The notes under the pieces were generated by a model, which worked only from the letters and a program-made list of their open reading frames with translations, was not told the DNA's origin and searched no databases. Made by a program: the position numbers and the translations under genes. This document shows, one piece after another, positions 15,042 through 20,562 of a stretch of DNA of 20,562 nt. Location: contig CAJGBV010000024.1 in the NCBI GenBank assembly GCA_904501755.1, positions 1 to 20,562 on the forward strand. The letters run 5' to 3'. The stretch comes from Clostridiaceae bacterium. Its GTDB lineage: Bacteria > Bacillota > Clostridia > Oscillospirales > Acutalibacteraceae. Each line of letters starts with the position of its first letter. The first letter of the stretch is position 1.

Positions 15042-15630
15042 ATCCGTAAAGCCCTTTTTCCTTAATATACTCCATAACCTTTAAAGGCACCTGACAGTCA
15101 GAACCCTTAATTTTCAACTTTGTTCTAAGTTCGGTTGATGAAACATCCTCGGTTATACACTGAGTATAATGTATTTCTGCTCCATCCTCACAAAGTCGGT
15201 CCAGATATTCCTTAAGCTCTTTACTACAGGTTCCGGGTCGGTCTATAACCAGAAAAGCACACATTTTTTTTAGCTCATCATATCTATGCCAGGTATCAAG
15301 GGTAATTGCCATATCACCGCCGCAAACCACAAAAAGCTTTTCCTTTTCTGATTTAAGTGCCTCTACGGTGTAATATGTATAGCTTGTTGATTTTCTTTTA
15401 ATTTCAAAATCGCTTACATAAACCTTTCCTATCCCCTTAACAGCAATACGGCACATATTTAGTCTGTCCTCTTCTTTTGCGAGATACTCAGCAGTTTTGT
15501 GAGGAGGAATATAGGTAGGAATCACAAGCACCCTATCTATAAATTCAAGACCTGCAAGATGCTTTATAATCTTAATATGCTCACTGTGAATAGGATTAAA
15601 GGTACCACCGAAAATAGCAGTATTTCCCAT
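15034..15630 (-). CDS. nadD: Nicotinate-nucleotide adenylyltransferase
   Basis: A 198-residue nucleotidyltransferase that joins nicotinate mononucleotide and ATP to make deamido-NAD. The signature GGTFNPIHSEH (8-18) and the C-terminal SSTELR (164-169) bind the triphosphate. The usual GAD motif appears as GGDMA (104-108). It starts 1 nt after the yhbY stop with only a weak GGTAAAA ribosome site, and it overlaps yqeK by 8 nt, so translational coupling on both sides is likely. Confidence 0.95.
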   Translation of the reverse strand: MGNTAIFGGTFNPIHSEHIKIIKHLAGLEFIDRVLVIPTYIPPHKTAEYLAKEEDRLNMCRIAVKGIGKVYVSDFEIKRKSTSYTYYTVEALKSEKEKLFVVCGGDMAITLDTWHRYDELKKMCAFLVIDRPGTCSKELKEYLDRLCEDGAEIHYTQCITEDVSSTELRTKLKIKGSDCQVPLKVMEYIKEKGLYGYE

Positions 15631-15631
15631 A

Positions 15632-15931
15632 TTATTTTACCAGCTTTATAGGAGTGATATCCTTATTGTCGCTGTGCTTATAAAGGATAATTTTCGAGCC
15701 GATAATGTGAACTATTTCGCTTTCGCTCTGCTCGGCAACCTGAGCCGCAATGGTTTTAATATCCTCAGGTGCGGTAGAGTGAACCTTAATTTTTATAAGC
15801 TCTCTTACATAAAGAGCCTCACAAACAGTTTTTATAAGAGCAGGAGAAATTCCTCCCTTACCTATCTGTATAATTGTTTCATAATCATTTGCCATACCTC
15901 TTAAAAAGGCACGTTGTCTACTGTTTAACAT
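15632..15931 (-). CDS. yhbY: YhbY-family CRM-domain RNA-binding protein
   Basis: A 99-residue single CRM-domain protein. LNSRQRAFLRGMA is the family N-terminus, IGKGGIS is the GxxG loop that contacts RNA, and ELIKIKVH lies in the core sheet. YhbY associates with pre-50S ribosomes and helps large-subunit assembly. The ATG at 15931 overlaps the rdgB end by 7 nt and is preceded by GAGGA. It is followed 1 nt later by nadD, the normal Firmicutes arrangement (yqeI-nadD in Bacillus). Confidence 0.95.
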   Translation of the reverse strand: MLNSRQRAFLRGMANDYETIIQIGKGGISPALIKTVCEALYVRELIKIKVHSTAPEDIKTIAAQVAEQSESEIVHIIGSKIILYKHSDNKDITPIKLVK

Positions 15932-16518
15932 AAATATTCCTCTTTCAGTTTTTTAGAAAGTTCTTTAAGGGCGGCACCTCTGTGACTTATGCTATCCTTT
16001 TCTTCATCAGAAATTTCACCGAAACAGCCAAGCTCACTTATAAAAAGCGGGTCATAGCCAAATCCGCCGTTTCCCTTTAGCTCTGTACCGATTTTGCCCT
16101 CACACTCGCCTCTTACCGTAAATTCCCTGCCGTCAGGAAAAACACAGGCAACGGCGCAAACAAAGCGTGCAGTACGCTTTTCCTCAGGCACATCCTTCAT
16201 AACAGCAAGAAGCTTTGCATTATTTTTCTCACTATTGCTGGGCTCACCTGCATAACGAGCTGTATATATACCGGGTGCACCATCTAAATAGTCAACACAT
16301 AGTCCCGAATCATCGGCAACTGTAGGAAGCCCTGTCGACTGACAGGCGGCTCTGGCTTTTATAAGGGCATTTTCCTCAAAGGTTGCTCCGTTTTCCTCCA
16401 CCTCATCAAGCGGTTTTTCGAGGTCTGCTTCACTTATTACAGATATAGAAAGAGGAAGAAGGATTCTTTCGAGTTCCTTTTTCTTGCCCTTATTTTTTGT
16501 AGCAATAAGAAAAGTCAC
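15925..16518 (-). CDS. rdgB: XTP/dITP diphosphatase (HAM1/RdgB family)
   Basis: A 197-residue Maf/HAM1-fold pyrophosphatase that hydrolyses non-canonical purine triphosphates (XTP, dITP, ITP), keeping them out of DNA and RNA. It shows ATKNKGKKKE at the N-terminus, VADDSGLCVD (67-76) with the catalytic Asp69/Asp70, GFGYDPLF, and SHRGAAL near the C-terminus. The start is GTG at 16518, with a strong GGAGG 7 nt upstream. It shares one base with the ftsY stop codon TAG. Confidence 0.96.
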   Translation of the reverse strand: MTFLIATKNKGKKKELERILLPLSISVISEADLEKPLDEVEENGATFEENALIKARAACQSTGLPTVADDSGLCVDYLDGAPGIYTARYAGEPSNSEKNNAKLLAVMKDVPEEKRTARFVCAVACVFPDGREFTVRGECEGKIGTELKGNGGFGYDPLFISELGCFGEISDEEKDSISHRGAALKELSKKLKEEYLC

Positions 16519-17435
16519 TATACTTCCTCCGTTTCTATTATACCCGAAGAAAATTCCTCAGCACTAAATGGCATAAGGTCATCGATGCCCTCGCCCACAC
16601 CTACAAATTTAACAGGTATCTGAAGTTCATTCTTAATAGCAAGAACAACACCGCCTCTTGCTGTACCATCAAGCTTTGTCAGCACAATACCGTTTATATC
16701 TGCAACATTTTTAAACTCTCTTGCTTGATTTACAGCATTTTGTCCTGTTGTAGCATCAAGAACAAGCAATACCTCTTTATCCGCATTCGGAAGCTGCGTA
16801 TCTATGATTCTGTTTATTTTAGCAAGTTCATCCATAAGATTCTTCTTATTATGAAGTCTACCTGCAGTATCACATATAATAACATCAGCACCCTTCGCTT
16901 TGGCAGAAGCAATTGTATCAAAAACAACTGCTGCAGGGTCACTGCCCTCTGTTCCTTTTACTATAGAAACATCAGCCCTTTGAGCCCATACTTCAAGTTG
17001 CTCAATTGCTGCAGCGCGAAATGTATCTGCCGCACCCAAAACAACCTTTTTTCCATCTTTTTTTAAAAGCGAGGCAATTTTTCCTATACTTGTGGTTTTA
17101 CCAACACCGTTTACACCTATAACAAGGATAACAGATGGCTTTGTATTAAGCTTTAAGTTGCTGTCACCCTCTATCATTTCGGCAATTATAGACTTCATAA
17201 GACCGCGAATAACAGTGGGATCCTTAATTCCATCTTTTTTTATTCTTGCGCGAAGCTCAGAACAAATTTGCTCTGCAGTAACACAGCCTATATCAGACAA
17301 AACTAGAATTTCTTCAAGTTCTTCAAAAAGTTCTTCATCAATTTTTGTAAAGCTTTTTATTACAGAACTTATATTATCTGCAAGCTGTGACCTTGTTTTA
17401 GCAAGTCCAACCTTAATTTTACCGAAAAAACCCAT
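16518..17435 (-). CDS. ftsY: Signal recognition particle receptor FtsY
   Basis: A 305-residue SRP GTPase that docks ribosome-nascent chain-SRP complexes at the membrane. After a short N-terminal amphipathic start (MGFFGKIKVGLAKTR) comes the helical N domain and then the NG GTPase. The G1 loop is GVNGVGKT (107-114), followed by the insertion-box motif DTFRAAA, DTAGR (189-193) and TKLDG (253-257). It lacks the long acidic A domain of proteobacterial FtsY, as usual in Gram-positives. It follows smc with a TAATG one-base overlap. Confidence 0.97.
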   Translation of the reverse strand: MGFFGKIKVGLAKTRSQLADNISSVIKSFTKIDEELFEELEEILVLSDIGCVTAEQICSELRARIKKDGIKDPTVIRGLMKSIIAEMIEGDSNLKLNTKPSVILVIGVNGVGKTTSIGKIASLLKKDGKKVVLGAADTFRAAAIEQLEVWAQRADVSIVKGTEGSDPAAVVFDTIASAKAKGADVIICDTAGRLHNKKNLMDELAKINRIIDTQLPNADKEVLLVLDATTGQNAVNQAREFKNVADINGIVLTKLDGTARGGVVLAIKNELQIPVKFVGVGEGIDDLMPFSAEEFSSGIIETEEV

Positions 17436-20400
17436 TAATTATCACCGTTTTCAAGCATTAATCTTTTTTCAAGTTCACTGACATTAAGTTCAAGAAGCTT
17501 TGTAATACCCTTTTCCTGCATTGTTACGCCGTAAAGCATATCTGCCGCTTCCATAGTTCCTCTTCTGTGGGTTACACATATAAACTGTGTTGTAAAGTCG
17601 GGACGCTTCATATAGTCGGCAACCCTCTCAACATTTATATCGTCAAGAGCGGTATCAACTTCATCAAGGAAGCAGAATGGCGGAGCATTAACACGCATAA
17701 TAGCAAAGTAAATAGCAAGGGCAATAAGTGCCTTTTCACCGCCTGACAGTCCGTCAAGACTGGGAACATTTTTACCGGGTAGCTTTACAAGTATATCAAT
17801 ACCGCTTTCAAGAACATTGTCGGGGTCACTGAGTGCAAGAGAAGCAGTACCGCCGCCAAAAAGTTCTGTAAAGGTAACTGCAAAGTTCTGACTGATTTTT
17901 TCAAAGCCTACAGTAAAGAGCTCCTTCATCTGCGCGGTAAGCTGATTAATAAGCTTATTAAGCTCACTTCTGGACTTTTCAACATCATCAATCTGCTCTG
18001 ACATAAAGGTATATCTTTCATATACCTCTTTATATTCCTCAATAGCAGAAACATTAACGTTACCTAAAGAGCGAATCTGAGATTTGACCTCAGCAAGCTT
18101 CTTTTTGGCCTCACTTGGATTATCAATGGTAATACCCATATTTTCCGCATCTGTACGGGTGAGCTGATATTCGTCATAAAGCTGACGGATAACATCATCA
18201 TACTCTCTGAGCATAACCTCTTTACGCTCTGTAAGACGGGCAAGCTCTCCGCCGATTTTCTCACGCTCCAAGGTGCGCTCCTTCTCACTGGTGCGAAGCT
18301 CGGTACCAAGCTTTTCAATACGCTCACGCTCAAGGGTTAAACGTTCAATTTCTTTTTCATTTTCAGCTATACTGTCCTTAAAGCCCTGAATCTTTTCATT
18401 AACCTCATTAAGACTTGCAGTAAGCTGAGTTTTTTGAATATCAATACCGCTAAGCTCTCCCGCAATAGCCTCCATACGCTTTGAACGGTTGCCCACAGAA
18501 TCAGCAAGAGTCTGAGCAGAAAGAAGCAGATTATCAATATCCTTACGTCTGTCAAGAATATCCATTCTCACCTGGGTCATAGCATTACTGATTTCCTCAC
18601 GCTTGCCAGCAAGAGTATCTCTGCCACCACTGTGTTCATCTATTTTAGCCTGAATCTCTTCCTTTTCTTTATCAAGAAGAGCAATTTCCTTAGCGGCTGA
18701 AGCAGCAGTTTCTTTAAGTGCTTCAATCTTCTGCGAAGAGGTAGTTTTTTCATTTGTAAGCTCTTCGATAGCAAGGTTTACTGAATTCTTTATATCCTCA
18801 ATACGCTTAAGCTCACCAAGAGTTCTGATTTTGTCCTCATTGGCTGTAGCAAGAGTAGCCTTAGCAGAAGTAATATCAGCCTCAGCTTTTGCAAGGTCGC
18901 TCAAGCAAAGCTCATATTGTGCTTCCTTAAGCTTTAGCTTTTCGCCAAGCTTTTCTACCTCACCCTCAAGTCTTTTTATATCACTTGCACGGCTCAGTAT
19001 ACCTGCATTTCTGATAAGAGAGCCACCTGTAAGTGAGCCGCCCGAATTTACGACCTGTCCATCAAGAGAAACGGTTTTAAATCTATAACCGAATTTCTTT
19101 GAAATAGCAACAGCACTGTCAAGGTCCTCGCATACAACAGTATTACCGAGAAGATATTTTACAATTTCTCTGTACTGTTCTTCACATTCAATAAGGTCGG
19201 GTGCAAGACCTATATAACCGAACATATTTTCATATCCGGTTTCCTTGAACTCTCTGGATTTAATAGAAGAAATAGGAAGGAATGTAGCTCTGCCCGAACC
19301 TGAAGACTTCAGCATTTCAATAGCACGCTTTGCATCATTTTCACTGTCGCATACTATCTGCTGAATTGTAGAGCCAAGTGCAGTTTCAATAGCAACAGAA
19401 TACTCCTTATCAACATTTATAATTGTCGACACAGGGCCGTGAATACCGCGTATAGTACCGGTATGAGCTGCGTTCATAACAGCTTTAACGGAGTTCTGGA
19501 AGCCTTCGAGATTCTTTTCAAGTTCAGATAAAATCTGTACACGTCTTACCTTAGCCTCTCTGTCAAGACGAAGCTTTTCACACTCTTCTCTGCAAATGTC
19601 TGCTTTCTCTTTACGGGAATTATACTTCATTTCATAACCGCCCAGAGAATTAGTACACTCGGTTATAGTTTCCTCGGTTTTATCAAAGTAAGCCTTATTC
19701 TCATCAAACTCTTTATTAAGTTCAGCAAGCTGAGTTTCTTTTTCTTTAATAACTTCAGAAATGTTTCCTGCTCTTGTCTTAAGCTCGTCAACTGTACTTT
19801 CGCTTGTCATCATTGTGACACGCAGGTCACCGCTCTTCATAGAAACACTGTTAAGACTTTTTACAAGCTCTTCTATATTCTTTGAAATAGCTTCACTTTC
19901 GCTGAGCATCTGAGTCAGTTGCTTTTCAAGAGCGATAAGCTGTTCCTCAAGCCCTTTTATCTCTTCTTCCTTGAGCTTTGCGGAGTTCTTTTTATTTTCT
20001 ATTTCGGTATTTGCAGATTCATCAGTTTTCTTAAGTTCTTCTCTTTCGGCGAGAAGTCTTTCCACCGCTTCATTATTATGTTCAAAATCGCGGTTTATTA
20101 CCGAAATTTCACCGCCGGCAGTTGCAATATCCTCGTTTCTTGCGGCAATATTGCTTCTGCATTCCTCAATAGCTACTGTAAGCAGAGCAAAATCACGGGA
20201 GTTCTTCTCACTCTCGCTATCAAAGTTCTTAAGTTTTTCGTCAATCTCCTTGTACTGCATAGTAGCAAGTGTGATTTTATTTTCCTGTTCTCTGAGTGCC
20301 TGTTTAGAGTTACTGAGCGTATAAAGCCAGAGTCCTATTTCAAGACTCTTTTTATCCTCTGCAAGAGCAAGGAATTTTTCAGCCTTTTTGCTTTGCTGTT

Positions 20401-20562
20401 CAAGAGGACCTACTCTGCCCTCAAGCTCTGCCATAATATCTTTAAGACGCAAAAGGTTTTCCTCTGCGGCGGCAAGCTTTCTTTCAGCTTCGGTTTTGCG
20501 GTAACGGTATTTTGATATACCCGAAGCCTCTTCGAATATATCTCGTCTCTCATTGGATTTTG
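17435..20562 (-). CDS. smc: Chromosome segregation ATPase SMC (partial, N-terminus beyond window)
   Basis: The frame stays open to the window edge: the edge codons read KSNERRDIFEEASGISKYRYRK, shown here as RRDIFEEASGISKYR, the conserved stretch after the SMC N-terminal ATPase head. About 1041 codons are present; the Walker A region lies outside. Two long coiled coils flank a hinge (VRRV...FQNSVKAVMNAAH to GGSLTGGS). The C-terminal head has the ABC signature LSGGEKALIALA and Walker B FCFLDEVDTALDD. The protein dimerises and works with ScpAB to condense and separate chromosomes. Many family members are about 1180-1190 residues, so roughly 150 N-terminal residues are missing. It begins the smc-ftsY-rdgB run and is followed directly by ftsY. 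Confidence 0.96.
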   Translation of the reverse strand, partial: KSNERRDIFEEASGISKYRYRKTEAERKLAAAEENLLRLKDIMAELEGRVGPLEQQSKKAEKFLALAEDKKSLEIGLWLYTLSNSKQALREQENKITLATMQYKEIDEKLKNFDSESEKNSRDFALLTVAIEECRSNIAARNEDIATAGGEISVINRDFEHNNEAVERLLAEREELKKTDESANTEIENKKNSAKLKEEEIKGLEEQLIALEKQLTQMLSESEAISKNIEELVKSLNSVSMKSGDLRVTMMTSESTVDELKTRAGNISEVIKEKETQLAELNKEFDENKAYFDKTEETITECTNSLGGYEMKYNSRKEKADICREECEKLRLDREAKVRRVQILSELEKNLEGFQNSVKAVMNAAHTGTIRGIHGPVSTIINVDKEYSVAIETALGSTIQQIVCDSENDAKRAIEMLKSSGSGRATFLPISSIKSREFKETGYENMFGYIGLAPDLIECEEQYREIVKYLLGNTVVCEDLDSAVAISKKFGYRFKTVSLDGQVVNSGGSLTGGSLIRNAGILSRASDIKRLEGEVEKLGEKLKLKEAQYELCLSDLAKAEADITSAKATLATANEDKIRTLGELKRIEDIKNSVNLAIEELTNEKTTSSQKIEALKETAASAAKEIALLDKEKEEIQAKIDEHSGGRDTLAGKREEISNAMTQVRMDILDRRKDIDNLLLSAQTLADSVGNRSKRMEAIAGELSGIDIQKTQLTASLNEVNEKIQGFKDSIAENEKEIERLTLERERIEKLGTELRTSEKERTLEREKIGGELARLTERKEVMLREYDDVIRQLYDEYQLTRTDAENMGITIDNPSEAKKKLAEVKSQIRSLGNVNVSAIEEYKEVYERYTFMSEQIDDVEKSRSELNKLINQLTAQMKELFTVGFEKISQNFAVTFTELFGGGTASLALSDPDNVLESGIDILVKLPGKNVPSLDGLSGGEKALIALAIYFAIMRVNAPPFCFLDEVDTALDDINVERVADYMKRPDFTTQFICVTHRRGTMEAADMLYGVTMQEKGITKLLELNVSELEKRLMLENGDN

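Noticed and set aside
1..20562. CRISPR array, transposase, integrase or prophage genes
   Set aside because: No regularly spaced repeats with unique spacers and no recombinase motifs on either strand; the only repeat-rich stretch is 11302-11492.

Overview
The window looks like the chromosome of an AT-rich, Gram-positive anaerobe of the Clostridia, probably a gut or rumen member near Ruminococcaceae/Oscillospiraceae. The basis is: T-box riboswitches, strong Shine-Dalgarno sites, TTGACA/TATAAT promoters, a ferredoxin-dependent 2-oxoacid oxidoreductase, a cytoplasmic GH2 beta-mannosidase, and the Firmicutes-type gene order smc-ftsY-rdgB-yhbY-nadD-yqeK-rsfS-leuS. Species assignment is inference. 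Almost everything is on the minus strand; only one real gene (an AraC-family regulator) is on plus.

Region 1 (1-7045, read right to left) holds two tandem units. Each has a TTGACA-17-TAnAnT promoter, a T-box leader ending in an intrinsic terminator, and a gene for an unusual protein: XRE-type helix-turn-helix, then cupin, then a medium-chain (ACSM-type) acyl-CoA synthetase. The second unit runs on into a small P-loop ATPase, a 2x[4Fe-4S] ferredoxin subunit and VorB, the alpha subunit of a 2-oxoacid:ferredoxin oxidoreductase cut by the window edge. My reading is that these genes activate short branched (or aryl) carboxylic acids and reductively carboxylate the acyl-CoA to 2-oxoacids for amino-acid synthesis, switched on by uncharged tRNA. 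The best specifier readings are GUA (Val) for the leader nearest vor and AUC (Ile) for the other; these are tentative.

Region 2 (7054-10420) is a beta-mannosidase gene diverging from an araC-type regulator. Their promoters overlap, and a 21-bp-spaced direct repeat beside them is a good operator candidate. A strong bidirectional hairpin terminator ends the regulator gene.

Region 3 (10445-11663) holds a Cof-type HAD phosphatase, a repeat-rich intergenic stretch with 7-nt-phased repeats in both orientations, and tRNA-Lys(TTT) with its own promoter and a following hairpin.

Region 4 (11670-20562) is a housekeeping operon transcribed leftward: smc (5' end outside the window), ftsY, rdgB, yhbY, nadD, yqeK, rsfS, leuS. 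Junctions overlap or nearly touch, so one transcript with translational coupling is likely. It combines chromosome condensation, protein targeting, nucleotide-pool cleaning, NAD synthesis, ribosome assembly/silencing and leucyl-tRNA charging.
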